From assembly GCA_029817715.1 (NCBI GenBank), contig JARUPY010000605.1, forward strand, positions 3,100,001 to 3,164,000: 64,000 nt of DNA, written 5' to 3'. Under the pieces are notes generated by a model. It ran no database searches. It was not told the origin of the DNA and saw nothing but the letters and a program-made list of their open reading frames with translations. The number at the start of each line of letters is the position of its first letter. Position 1 is the first letter of the stretch. Source of the DNA: Melastoma dodecandrum (lineage: Eukaryota > Streptophyta > Magnoliopsida > Myrtales > Melastomataceae). Shown piece by piece: positions 1 to 10,964 of this stretch. A program made the translations under genes and the position numbers.

Positions 1-1252
1 GTTCGAAAAAAAAATTGGAAAGCAACATCAAATTGGACTTTTTTTAATTATTATAGTTTCAACTGTGATTTTTTCTAATTTTTAAAAAATAACGATTTTT
101 AAAAAGTCATTGTTTAAAACCGTTATTATAGGAAAGTTAGAAAATTTGTTCGAACATTTTTAAAATAAATTAAAAGTCGCAATTCTAAACAAATTGGGAA
201 TTTCGGAAAACGTTTGAACAATTTTTAATCCTCACAAAATGTTGGGGGGGGAGGGGTGTTCATCTTAATATTAATCTCACCACCCATATATTATTACATG
301 CAAACACAAAACTAAAGTCCGCGTGTGTCAATCAATCAGAGGCGGGTTAAAAAGAAAATGAAGTCGACCCCACAATGCGAAATCAAGTCTAGTTGTTTAA
401 GTTGGAGGCTTGTTAAATGAAAAAGGTTAAGAGATCAGTGGCGCAAAGCCCAAATAACCGAGTTCAAAGATTCACGTTTCTATGAAAGATGTAATCATTT
501 AGTTCTTCTATTTTAATGTTTTTGAGGAACCTCAAGTCTAATATGAAGATGCGGGGGACTCGAGATTAAAAGTAGACCCAAAAAAAAAAAAAAAAGATAT
601 AGCCTAAAATGAAATGCAGGAACAATAACTTGGTCGACCCGGTAGTAACCCACCTCCACTGCAATTGTAGCGATTTTGAGGAGGCAAGTCCCACGGTACG
701 TCGCCTAAACTGGGCTTCGGCAATGCTCTGTTCTTGCCGAGATCACGCCGAACTCAGTACAAGGCACTTGGCGAGAACAAATGAAGGAGGAGGAATTGTT
801 ATCTGACAGCAGATGCTTCACAATCCATCCACTGTAACATGTTCAATCCCAGCATGTATATATCAGACAGACTAGTCGTGTTCGGGCAGCATCGCTGAAA
901 TATTTACAAGGGAACGATGATTAGCATCCCATGATCTCACGCTTAGTTTGTCGAATTAGCCCAACTCAACTGCATACCTCTGCAAAGGTGTACCCGACAC
1001 AGGATTGATCACAAGAACCATCACCAGCCAATAAAAATGAGAGCCAAGTTCTTCATTTAGATTAACGAATGACTTTTGGGTAGTCTAAAGCTGCCATACA
1101 CTCAGCTTCCATATTCACATACTCAGCGAAACCCACACACAATGATGCATGCACCTTTTGATATAGCTTCGGCACCGAACTTGTTTCACGAAGATCGAAT
1201 AGAATAGAGGCAGTTCTATGTACAAAAGCAAGGGATAACCTGATTTTTTCCC
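1..1252. other. AT-rich flank and 3' UTR side of the first RING gene
   Basis: I see no gene here. The first 250 bases are very AT-rich and contain short imperfect inverted motifs, possibly a decayed foldback element cut by the window edge. Roughly 1020-1252 is probably the 3' UTR of the RING gene read on the minus strand. The short open frames at 609-806 and 1062-1295 show no recognisable protein features. Confidence 0.5.
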
Positions 1253-2095
1253 TTATACGAACAGCTCGAACTCTTCGTTCACCCTTACGTCCCAAGATGC
1301 AGGCCTCCCTCGTACATCCCCAGTTTTGCTCCTCTCATACTCGGCATCATCAGTCGGCAGCTCGTACCGACACACAGGGCATGTGTTCCTCATCTCCAAC
1401 CACGGCAATATACATTCATCGTGATAAAAATGAGAACACGGCAACGTCCTCACCCTAACTCCAACCCCTATCTCATCCTTGCATACCGCACAATCACCAC
1501 CACACAGCTCTGAATCCCCATCCTCTGCCACGACCACGGGCAAATTCTCCACCACGTCCTTCGCAGCCGGTGGGCTGCCCCTAATCTCAGCTATGTTATC
1601 CATGAACTGATCGAATGGAATTTCAGAAGAATCCTCCACATAATAAGCATCACCATCGATATCATACAGCAGATCGTTGTTAAAGAACAAGTTCCCGGTC
1701 ACGTTGTTCACCGCGACGAGCAACTCCCACTCTAGGTCACGAACAGCCGATATCCTCCCTCCTGCACCGCCACCGCCAGACTCCCACCGCTCGTCCTCTT
1801 CGTCGTCGGTGAAATAATCCGATGACAGCGCCGTCAGTTCCTCCACGACATCGTTGCTCGCATCGCCGCTCTCCCCAACATCCTCCCACTCGAATCCTCC
1901 GCCATCGACGACCTCCGAACCCAAATCGAACATATACGGATCCTCCGATTCAAGATAATCGGAGTCGGATTCGGAATCGATGCTAACGACGCGCAAACCG
2001 GTGCAGTGGCTCACCTGTTCGGGGGCGTCCTCTAGATCGGGGCATGGATCGTTGACAGGGTAAGACTCGAGGCGATCCGTGGGCGAGGACGACAT
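1253..2095 (-). CDS. RING-H2 finger E3 ubiquitin-protein ligase
   Basis: An intronless frame of 280 residues. The N-terminal two thirds is acidic and low in complexity, with many Asp, Glu and Ser. A complete RING-H2 finger spans about residues 202-242: C202-x2-C205, C220, H222, H225, C228, C239 and C242, including the run CPVCRYELPTDD at its end. RING-H2 proteins of this kind bind an E2 enzyme and transfer ubiquitin to substrates; the substrate cannot be read from sequence. The layout (acidic N-terminus, C-terminal RING, RYELPTDD tail) is that of the plant RING1/CIP8/BTL-like group. From memory it resembles Arabidopsis At3g02340, which neighbours the homologue of the adjacent PPR gene. It is divergently transcribed from that PPR gene. 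The start is the first ATG of the frame and the frame is intact. Confidence 0.88.
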   Translation of the reverse strand: MSSSPTDRLESYPVNDPCPDLEDAPEQVSHCTGLRVVSIDSESDSDYLESEDPYMFDLGSEVVDGGGFEWEDVGESGDASNDVVEELTALSSDYFTDDEEDERWESGGGGAGGRISAVRDLEWELLVAVNNVTGNLFFNNDLLYDIDGDAYYVEDSSEIPFDQFMDNIAEIRGSPPAAKDVVENLPVVVAEDGDSELCGGDCAVCKDEIGVGVRVRTLPCSHFYHDECILPWLEMRNTCPVCRYELPTDDAEYERSKTGDVRGRPASWDVRVNEEFELFV

Positions 2096-2383
2096 CTCTC
2101 CAGCGAGGGCCTGGCGGAGATTCCCAAATTGAGATTTTTAGGGTTTCCTCGCGTCGATGCGGAAACGATTGGTTGATGATGTCCGGGGAGTTCGACGTGA
2201 ACGAGGATGCAAGGGAGGAGAAGACTTGATGAATGGTGGGGCGATGACGATGAAGAACAGCCGTTGGATTTGACATGTCGTCGATGACGTGTCTCATTGT
2301 ACGATTGGGATGTGCTAGTGAATCCCCCATGCCGCCGTTGTTGCTTGTAAGAATTCGACGCATGACTCCCGCCATTTTCGTCT
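2096..2383. promoter_or_regulatory. Compact divergent promoter between RING and PPR genes
   Basis: Only 288 bases separate the start codons of the two head-to-head genes, so both 5' UTRs and promoters must lie here or overlap the neighbouring coding regions. I saw no convincing TATA box. Overlapping minus-strand frames in this stretch (1983-2375 and 2032-2502) look like by-products of high GC content, not proteins. Confidence 0.5.
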
Positions 2384-5053
2384 ATGGCCTCTTCCCTCGC
2401 CAAACTACCATCGCTCGCATTCCCGCCGAATGCGTCGGTACGTTTCCTTCGATTCTCGCGGGTGGCGTCCAGCGGTCTCCCGAATACGGCTCCTCCGGTC
2501 AAGTCGTCGTACCATGGGAAGACATTTTCCCATGTGTTTCAGGAATGTGCGTCCGGACGGTCGATTAATCCGGGGAAGCAAGCCCATGCGCGCATGATAG
2601 TTTCCGGGTTTCGCCCCACGGTGTTCGTCAGCAACTGTTTGATGCAGATGTATGTCAGGTGCTCTCGCCTGGACTTTGCTTGTGCAGTGTTTGACGAAAT
2701 GCCCATCAGAGACACAGTTTCGTATAATGCCCTCATTTTTGGGTATGCTGGGAAGGGGGAGATTTCTGTCGCAGAGGGTCTCTTTCGGAAAATGCCTGAG
2801 AAGGATGTGGTGTCTTGGAATTCGATGTTGTCTGGGTTTTTGTTGAATGGGAAGAGTTTGAAGTGTGTTGAAATTTTTTCGGAGATGAGATTTAATGGGG
2901 ATGAGGCAGATCGGACTAGCTTTGCTGTTGTCTTGAAAGCGTGTGCCGGTCTGGAAATGGTCCGGTTAGGAGTTCAAATTCACGGGCTTACGGTCAAGAT
3001 GGGATTTGACCAAAATGTGGTCAGTGCAAGTGCTTTGGTTGACATGTATGGTAAGTGTAGTAAGTTAAGCTGGGCGGTTCAGCTGTTTCAGGAAATGCCG
3101 GAGAGAAATTGGATTTCGTGGAGCGCTGTCATCGCTGGATGTGTCCACAATGATGAGTTAATTTTGGGTTTAAAGATTTATAGGAAAATGTTGAGATCGG
3201 GTTGCAGCGCAAGTCAGTCCACTTATGCTAGTGCTCTTAGGTCCTGTGCAGGATTATCTGCATCTGAAATAGGGAGTCAATTACATGCACATGCGTTGAA
3301 GAGTGATTTTGGAGGCGATATTGTTGTAGTCACCGCGACTTTGGATATGTATGCTAAATGTGATAGATATGGGGATGCTAGGAAAGTATTTGATTTGATG
3401 CCTCAGCGTAGCTTACAGTCCTTCAATGCAATGATCGTTGGATATGCCAGGGGAAGTCTTGGCCGTGATGCCCTGGAGCTACTTTGTCTTCTCCAGAAGT
3501 CTAGGCTTGGGCTTGATGAGATTACTTTGTCGGGTGCACTGAGTGCATGTGCGGCGGTGAAGGGATTTTTCGAGGGGCTTCAGGTTCATGCCCTGACGAT
3601 CAAGTGCTGTTTTGGTTACAGTGTGACAGTTCAAAATGCATTACTAGATATGTATGGAAAGTGTGGAGCTCTCCGGGAGGCATCTTGTGTTTTCAGTGAA
3701 ATGGATGTACAGGATGCTGTATCCTGGAACGCTGTAATTGCCGCTCATGAGCAGAATGACAGTGCAATAGAGACTGTGGAGCTCTATGTCTCGATGCTTC
3801 GATCAAGAATAGAGCCCGATGAATATACTTATGGAAGTGTGTTGAAAGCTTGCGCAGGAGAGCAAGCCCTAAATTCTGGGATGGAAATCCATACTAGAAT
3901 AATAAAATCAGGAATGGGACTAGACTTGTTCATTGGAAGTGCCCTTGTCGATATGTACTCCAAGTGTGGGATGATGGAGGAGGCTGAGAAGATCCATCAA
4001 AGAATAACTGAAGACACAGTAGTTTCATGGAATGCAATGTTGTCTGGATTCACGATGCTAAAGCAGAGTGAAGATGCTCAAGGGTATTTTTCTCGTATGT
4101 TGGATATGGGGGTTGAGCCTGACAACTTCACTTACGCCACGATTCTTGATTCTTGTGCTAACCTAGCAACAATCAGTCTTGGGAAGCAAATACATGCTAA
4201 AACCATTAAATTAGAGATGCAGAAAGATGTGTACATATGCAGCACTCTCGTTGATATGTACTCCAAGTGTGGGGAATTGAGTGATTGCCGACTGATGTTT
4301 GAAAAGGCAAAGGAGAGGGACTTTGTAACATGGAATGCAATGATTTGTGCATACTCTCATCATGGTCTAGGCCACGAGGCCATTGAGGTTTTTGAGAGGA
4401 TGCAGCACGACGATGTGAAGCCGAATCATTCCACCTTTGTTTCAGTCCTTCGAGCTTGCGCACATATAGGGATTCCTGAACAGGGATTGGAGTATTTCGA
4501 GGTCATGTCAAGATTATATGATTTGGAGCCCCTGTTGGAACATTACACCTGTATGGTGGATATTTTAGGGAGGTCAGGTCGAACAGATAAAGGTCTGAAA
4601 TTAATAAACGAGATGCCCTTTGAAGCAGATGATGTTATATGGAGGACTCTGCTCAGTGCTTGTGCCATGCACAATGATGTTGGAACTGCGGAGAAGGCAG
4701 CAAATGAAATTCTAGTTTTGGATCCCGAAGACTCAGCTGCGTATGTTCTTCTGTGCAATATTTATGCTAATGCTGGGATGTGGGAGGAAGTTACAAAGAT
4801 GAGGAAGGTGATGAGGCATTGCAAATTGAGGAAGGAGCCAGGGTGTAGCTGGATTGAGGTGAAGGATGAGGTTCATGCCTTTCTGGCAGGCGAGAGGGCT
4901 CATCCGAGAAGTGATGATGTGTATGCCAAGCTTCATTTGTTGATAGGGGAGATGAGAAGATCAGATTATGCTCCTGAGGTTGATTTTCTTGTCGTTGGGG
5001 AAGCAGAAATGATTGAGCCAGATGAAGAATTAGCAGCATGCCTACACTCTTGA
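2384..5053 (+). CDS. MEF13: PLS-class PPR protein with E/E+ domain, MEF13-like
   Basis: A single-exon protein of 889 residues, typical of plant PPR genes. The N-terminus, about 60 residues, is rich in Ser and Arg with hydrophobics and poor in acids, as in an organelle transit peptide. Tandem 31-36 residue P, L and S repeats follow, with recurring motifs such as SWNAMI, DMYSKCG and GKQIHA. From about residue 743 the E and E+ domains follow (WRTLLSACAMHND, then EPGCSWIEVKDEVHAF). There is no DYW deaminase domain. PLS proteins of this class bind one or a few organelle transcripts and direct C-to-U editing, recruiting a DYW partner when their own is missing. Motif order and wording closely match Arabidopsis At3g02330 (MEF13, mitochondrial) as I remember it. 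The start is the first ATG that leaves a transit-peptide-like leader. Target sites cannot be read from this window. Confidence 0.9.
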   Translation: MASSLAKLPSLAFPPNASVRFLRFSRVASSGLPNTAPPVKSSYHGKTFSHVFQECASGRSINPGKQAHARMIVSGFRPTVFVSNCLMQMYVRCSRLDFACAVFDEMPIRDTVSYNALIFGYAGKGEISVAEGLFRKMPEKDVVSWNSMLSGFLLNGKSLKCVEIFSEMRFNGDEADRTSFAVVLKACAGLEMVRLGVQIHGLTVKMGFDQNVVSASALVDMYGKCSKLSWAVQLFQEMPERNWISWSAVIAGCVHNDELILGLKIYRKMLRSGCSASQSTYASALRSCAGLSASEIGSQLHAHALKSDFGGDIVVVTATLDMYAKCDRYGDARKVFDLMPQRSLQSFNAMIVGYARGSLGRDALELLCLLQKSRLGLDEITLSGALSACAAVKGFFEGLQVHALTIKCCFGYSVTVQNALLDMYGKCGALREASCVFSEMDVQDAVSWNAVIAAHEQNDSAIETVELYVSMLRSRIEPDEYTYGSVLKACAGEQALNSGMEIHTRIIKSGMGLDLFIGSALVDMYSKCGMMEEAEKIHQRITEDTVVSWNAMLSGFTMLKQSEDAQGYFSRMLDMGVEPDNFTYATILDSCANLATISLGKQIHAKTIKLEMQKDVYICSTLVDMYSKCGELSDCRLMFEKAKERDFVTWNAMICAYSHHGLGHEAIEVFERMQHDDVKPNHSTFVSVLRACAHIGIPEQGLEYFEVMSRLYDLEPLLEHYTCMVDILGRSGRTDKGLKLINEMPFEADDVIWRTLLSACAMHNDVGTAEKAANEILVLDPEDSAAYVLLCNIYANAGMWEEVTKMRKVMRHCKLRKEPGCSWIEVKDEVHAFLAGERAHPRSDDVYAKLHLLIGEMRRSDYAPEVDFLVVGEAEMIEPDEELAACLHS

Positions 5054-6450
5054 AATTTGCTATCAGCGACAACCTCGGTCATAAATTTTGTAAGGATGGC
5101 AATGCGAGGAAATCCCGTGTCAGAAGATCCAACGTATCGATCGTCTACTGCAATGGATGGTTTGGAGCTTTGGCTTAGGCTACGGATACCTGGAGTTGTT
5201 TTCCCTCGTAAAATACACGCAAACGCTTCCTCGTATAACCACAGAATCTCATCGAAGCTTGCCAGCGGTGGATACGACTCCTAAGCATCTGTTTAAAGAG
5301 GTATGCCATCTCCCCCTCCCTGCTACGGCAAAAGCAAACGCTTGTCACTCTAAATCATTAGTTGCTTGACATCCAAAATCAGGCAGTCTAAATTAATACC
5401 TACCTGCTCCTAATTCAGGCAGATGACCCAGATAACAGAGGGAAACAACGTCATCAGCAGCAGTAGCAGCAGATGTTAATCATGTACTCGGTTCATCATC
5501 GAGATATCATTATTGGCCGTCCTCGTCTTTTGCTCCTCTTGATTTCTGCCATCCCCATCATTTAAAAGCAAGAAATTGACAGAGGGGGGAGGGACAAGAA
5601 AGAGGGAGGTGACTAAACATCATCTCCTCATTGGGACCTACTCACCCTCTTGTCTTTTCCTCCCCAATGTATTGACCACTTTACTGATGTCTGATTAGGC
5701 CGGACGAACCACGGGGAGGGAGTTTTTGTCCTTGCATGCAGACCATATCCCAGGTTAGTACCAAGAAACAAACTTTCGTTTGCCAGGCCATATCCAATAA
5801 ATGCCAGAAAGGACAAGTGGGAGAAGGAGAAGAAACTCTTCTCTGTGTGCCAGGTTTTGACATTCCTAATATATATTTTTTTGTTTGTTCTCGATATTCT
5901 TCCTCTTCACAGTTCATTTCCAATGCAATTCTTCTTTACGGACAAGGGTCGTGACTTTTGTCGGGATGGATGGCTGTTCCCACAAAGGTGGACCCAAAAT
6001 TAGACATATAGAGCTCATCCGTCCCAGCTACAACATCAAATTTCAACTGGGTTCGACGACACGTGTCAGATTGTGGGGAGGGAGGTCATATTATAAGAAC
6101 CAGATAGAGAGATAGAGAGGGGGGGGGGATTGACTTGTCTAAATCATGGTTAGGAATAATTATCAATTGCGTGTGTACTTACTTCATTCTTTCTATGGGA
6201 AAAATTCAATCCCATAAAAAGAATTGGTGGTGAAAATGCCGTGGACCATTGAATTCACTACAATAATCGGTAAAGACAATGGAAGTGTATAAGATTTAAC
6301 AAACGAGGAGGAAGCATGAAACACGAGGTACAGCGAAAGAAGAAAAGGACATCATCATCATCATAAACGACGACGTCTTTTGTCCTGTCGCACATAAAGG
6401 GAAATAATGGAGAGTGGTTGTATGTAGGAAAGGATTGTGCCTTGTACGGT
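5054..6450. other. Intergenic: PPR 3' UTR side, no gene seen
   Basis: No coding exon is recognisable. The first few hundred bases are probably the PPR 3' UTR. A short CAG/CAGCAGT-like run occurs near 5457-5475 and a G run at 6120. Open frames here are under 81 codons and lack protein-like composition. Confidence 0.5.
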
Positions 6451-6451
6451 T

Positions 6452-6810
6452 GGTTAAGAAAAAATTTTGTAAAATAAAATTTGAATTTTTAAAATTACTT
6501 GAATATTACTCTTACAAACCGTAATTTTGAATTTTAGGTAACTTGGAATTTTCTGGTGTTTGGAGCAAAGTCACGAATTTAGATAAAAGATAGCTGTTCC
6601 AAATCATAAATTTGCCCCGAATACCGTAAAAGTCAAAAAATTTTAAGTCATTTAAAATAGCGACTTTGCCCATTGTATCCAATATCATTATTTTAAATCG
6701 CGACTATTTTGTAAATTTAAAATCGCGGTTTGAAACAGCGGCCTAAGAGTAATATTTTGGTAATTTTAGAAACTCGAATCGTATTTTGTAAAATTTTTTT
6801 CCAACTAATA
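6452..6810. mobile_element. Foldback (MITE-like) element with about 55-bp inverted arms
   Basis: The stretch about 6465-6520 recurs in inverted orientation at about 6745-6800. Both arms contain a run of A followed by TTTT, an interior AAAATTAC block and ATATTACTCTTA at the inner end. I judge the arms roughly 75-80% identical by eye. The outermost TTGTAC and GTACAA are also inverted. The interior is AT-rich and non-coding. Size and lack of coding fit a miniature inverted-repeat element. No target duplication was clear, so the superfamily is unknown. Confidence 0.6.
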
Positions 6811-7430
6811 ATAATTAGGTACAAAGCTCGTATATAAGAGGTATCATATTCATTACATAAATATAAATGAGACATAATTTGGGAATCGACTCTAATAAAC
6901 TCAAATTAATGCTTGACTTGTCATAAATATTCAATGCCGCTGGCTGTAGTCAGATTTTTTTTTTTTTGGCAAGTGTAGTCAGAGTTTTTTAATCCTTACT
7001 TGTGAGGAAGGAACTCTGAACGACGACGGACTGAAAGGGCGTGTCCGCCCTTCTCTTCTTTCTTCTTCTTCTTTATTCCTTTTATTATATATAATTCACA
7101 CGCGCGGGAAAACATCTTTCAGTTTAACATATATTTTGCTATAAAATTCAACCCCATGTTGCAAACGACGATTTTGTCTTCAAATCGCCATTAAAACAAC
7201 GAAACCATGTTTTTGGTGACAACTTTTCAAACCTCCTGTTTGAAACATGCGTGTTTCAAACCCAACTTTTCAAAAAAAAAAAAAAAAAAATTATGAACCA
7301 GTTTTCTTGACGGGTTGATTTGCGTGTGGGTGGGCGGGTTGCTTTCGTGCCTGTTTGTGTGAACAAATTCCACGGCATTCATTTTTGAAGATTAATCGTT
7401 TTTTATTTATACCTCCATTTTCGGTTCTCA
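6811..7430. other. Intergenic region upstream of the AVT6-like gene
   Basis: AT-rich with T and A homopolymers (6955-6967 and 7270-7290) and a pyrimidine CTT run near 7050-7070. No gene is seen. Transcription of the transporter probably begins near 7400-7500, after a TTTATTTATACC stretch around 7403-7413. Confidence 0.4.
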
Positions 7431-7970
7431 GGGGTGGGAAGGGAAAAGGTTATTTTGCCTTTTGATTTCCCCTCTTTTTATGTTCTGTTGTGTGGTGGTG
7501 GTGGTGATGGTGGTTGTTCTTTTTTGTTGGTCGTCCTTTTATCCTCTCTTCGAACGATTCCCATAATTCGAAGGGAAACAATAAACCCTAGATTCTTCCG
7601 ATCATTGATTATTCACCCGTCCGAGGAAGGCAATTCCGGGGATTTTCTTGGTTGATTGTTGTTTTTGGTTGCTGGGGCCCCTGAAAGTGTTCATCTTTGT
7701 GCGTAATTCTTTGTGGGTTTTCAGTTTTTTATTGCAGAGGGGCGTGAATCTTCGGGGAGTGCTCCCTGATTCTGTGCAAAGATCCGAGTTTGGGGTAGTT
7801 GGCGGTTGAATTTAGCTGGATTCGGAGTTGGGTTGGTCCTCGATTACTTGAAAGTTTCCATCTTGTGCAGTATTCCTTTTTTTGGGTTGATTGTGTTCTT
7901 GCTGGGTGGTGTCTTGAAGCTGAATTTGTGGGTGTTTCGGTGCAGAGGGGTGGGGTGAGTTTGTCTGGGG

Positions 7971-10196
7971 ATGACGATCGGGGACGTTTCACCAAAGGAG
8001 AAGAGATCGGGGAAAAAGAAGATAACCTTCGACGAGAATACTCCATTGCTGCCAAAAAGTCATGGTGGTGATAGCAGTTATGGTCATTTTGATGAGTTCA
8101 ATGGCGCGTCCTTCACGGGTGCTGTGTTTAACTTGTCGACAACGATAGTGGGTGCTGGGATTATGGCATTGCCAGCCACCATGAAGGTGCTGGGTCTCGG
8201 GTTGGGTATAGCTATGATAGTTTTCATGGCTTTCTTGACTGAGAAGTCGATTGAGTTCTTGGTTCGGTTCAGTAGAGTTGGGAAGGTTGGTTCCTATGGG
8301 GGGTTGATGGGCAATGCCTTTGGGAAGTATGGGAAGATCCTTCTGCAGATCTGTGTGTTGATTAATAATATCGGAGTGCTTATTGTCTACATGATCATTA
8401 TTGGTATGATTTCATTCTTTGAAGCTCGCAGTTTTCATTTTAATTTTTGTTCGGGGGGGTCTTCAGGAGTTGTAATCGATTGTTGTTTATTTGCTCAATT
8501 TCTTGTGTCGTATGATTAGTATTATTTTTGTATTCACACGAGAACATCGTGTGCCCTGATCTCTCTTTGCTGGTGTTTTTCACCATCAGAATGGTCTCCT
8601 GTTGGTTGCATGTAAAGCATGATCTTGAAATAGTTTATGGACGTGCCTAGCTATTCTAGCTAGTATTCCTTCTCTGGATAAAGCTTATTATATTGTTTCA
8701 TTCTTATACTTTTTGTTTGATGGGTCTCAATCTACAGTTTGACTAGTGTCTTGATGTTTAATTATTATTTTTTTGTTACAGGGGATGTATTATCGGGAAC
8801 TTCCTCGAGTGGTGTTCACCATGCTGGTGTGCTTGAAGGATGGTTTGGAGATCACTGGTGGAATGGCCGGAGCTTTGTTCTTTTTGTCACGACCCTTGGG
8901 GTATTTGCTCCACTTGCTTGCTTCAAGCGTATTGGTAGCAACTCTGACCACAGTCAATTGTCTAATTTTACTTGCCTTATATTACTGTTGGAATCTGAAA
9001 GTTCAGTATCTTCTTCACCCTATTTCTTTAACTGAGATACTGTTTGCATGTTGTTCCTTACAGACTCGCTGAGGTTCACATCTGCACTATCAGTTGCATT
9101 GGCAGTAGTATTTCTTGTGATTATGGTTGGGATCTCAGTCGTGAAGTTAATTAGCGTTGGTGTTGCTATGCCAAGGTTATTACCTGACATAACGGATCTG
9201 ACATCATTCTGGAAGATCTTCACCGTTGTACCTGTTCTTGTCACTGCATATATCTGCCACTACAATGGTATGCACAAATCTGGCTCGTAGAGATGAATTT
9301 GTCTATTCATTACAAATTGCCATTTTTTTGTCTCCCCTGGTCCTTAATTCCTGTTAATGGTGAAATAGTTCTCTTGATGTTTTGTCGTTATCTCGATTAG
9401 AATAATATTTTAATTAGTTGTGTTGAAATTCAATTCAAAGTTCTGTGATTAGTTCTCACTAATCAGTTCTTTTCTGGGCGTGTTTTTCTTTCAGTTCACA
9501 ACATCGACAATGAGCTTGAAGATTCTAATAAGATAACAGCGGTAGTTCGGACTTCTCTTGCTATGTGCTCGTCGGTGTATATCCTGACCAGCTTCTTTGG
9601 CTTCCTCCTATTTGGAGATGCGACACTCGACGATGTGCTTGCTAACTTTGATACAGATCTTGGCATTCCTTATAGTTCCATTCTTAATGATGCCGTTCGT
9701 GTGAGCTATGCTGCTCACCTTATGCTCGTGTTCCCAGTCGTCTTCTACCCCCTCCGACTGAACTTGAATGGCCTATTATTTCCTTCTGCAAGGCCATTAG
9801 CTTCTAGTAATGCAAGATTTGCTTCGATCACAGCTGGTCTCATTGTTCTGATCTTCCTGGGAGCGAATTTTATCCCCAGCATCTGGGATGCCTTCCAGTT
9901 CACCGGCGCAACTGCTGCAGTTTGTCTAGGCTTCATTTTCCCCGCAGCGGTTACTCTGAGGTGAATTGTAAAGCCTTCCTTGTGCTCCTCAAGTTGCTTG
10001 TTTCGTCCTCTCATTATTGAAGTTACATTCCGGTATACTAACTAGCGGCGGATGTTACAGGGACCGGTTCGGGGTAGCAACAAGGAAGGACAAGATTCTA
10101 GGGGTTCTCATGATTGTTCTGGCTGTTTTCTCGAACCTCGTCGCCATTTACAGCGATGCGTACGCCTTGTTCAAGAAGAATGAGAAACGCGAATAA
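7971..10196 (+). CDS. AVT6: Vacuolar-type amino-acid transporter, AVT6/SLC38-like
   Basis: Five exons join in frame: 7971-8403, 8782-8934, 9064-9267, 9495-9960 and 10061-10196, giving 463 residues. Every junction is GT-AG. The protein begins with a soluble N-tail followed by FTGAVFNLSTTIVGAGIMALP, the first membrane helix signature of the AAAP/SLC38 family. Further hydrophobic helices follow, with GDVLSGTSSSGVHH, PVLVTAYICHYNVH and VFYPLRLNLNGLLFP, for about 11 in all. Wording matches Arabidopsis AVT6 proteins (At3g30390, At5g38820) as I remember them. The family moves neutral or acidic amino acids across tonoplast or ER-type membranes by proton coupling; substrate is inferred by family only. 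The start is the first ATG in frame after a long leader (about 7430-7970) that may hold a UTR intron. The gene is intact. Confidence 0.92.
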
Positions 10197-10964
10197 TAGG
10201 GTCCTCATCGCAGCGGCATCGATTTCAGGAAACCAACAGGTGGTGGTCACTTTACAAAAGTTGGAATTCTGAGGAGATGAGTGTTTGTGTGGTGGGATTT
10301 GTATATTAATTAAGGGCTTGGTGGTTTTTGCTTGAAATGGAGATAAAACATTGTGATATAGAAAAAGCTGTGGAGGTGAGGTAAAGCAAAAGGAGCGAGT
10401 GGTTTTTGTTCATCAACCCTTGCCTTTTTGTTCGTAAGCAAAAGGAGGGAGTGACACGTCGGATTTCATTATAAAGAGGTAACAGTATAAGTCCAGGTAG
10501 AAAGCGTTTCAAACAACGGGATGAATTGGAAAAAACAATGACAAGAACGAAAATAATAAAGAATTAAATTACTAATTAGGCCTTTTATAAATAAATGTTA
10601 TTTGTTACCGTTATCATTTCCATTTCTAAATAGATTTTTGGTTTTAATAAAACATTTGACTTAAAATTTTCTCTTAAACCTGCATTTCTTTCTCTCAATA
10701 AGATAGAAAACACATTAGTTTCTACGTAAGCCATTTGACATATAATATACAACCCGCCTGAATTTTTCCAGTTTCAGCCAACAGACAAATTTTAAGCAGA
10801 ATTACAGCATCCAGGCAGTTAGCTGGGTGTAATATAAAACTACACAAACGATTGATCTTCGCAACCAACAGAAGCCGTCCACGCAGACTCTATTGCGATC
10901 TGTTCTACGTCCAAAGGCGAGCTACCGTATTTTCGGCTGGACTCGGACGAACCACAAGGAGGCA
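10197..10964. other. Convergent 3' UTRs of AVT6-like and Furry-like genes
   Basis: The transporter (+) and the Furry-like gene (-) converge here. The stretch 10540-10760 is AT-rich and probably separates the two 3' ends. No further gene is visible. Confidence 0.5.

Noticed and set aside
1983..2502. Overlapping minus-strand frames of 130 and 156 codons over the RING/PPR promoter
   Set aside because: They overlap the RING start and PPR coding sequence, are rich in Arg/Ser/Pro as expected for frame shadows, and show no family motif.
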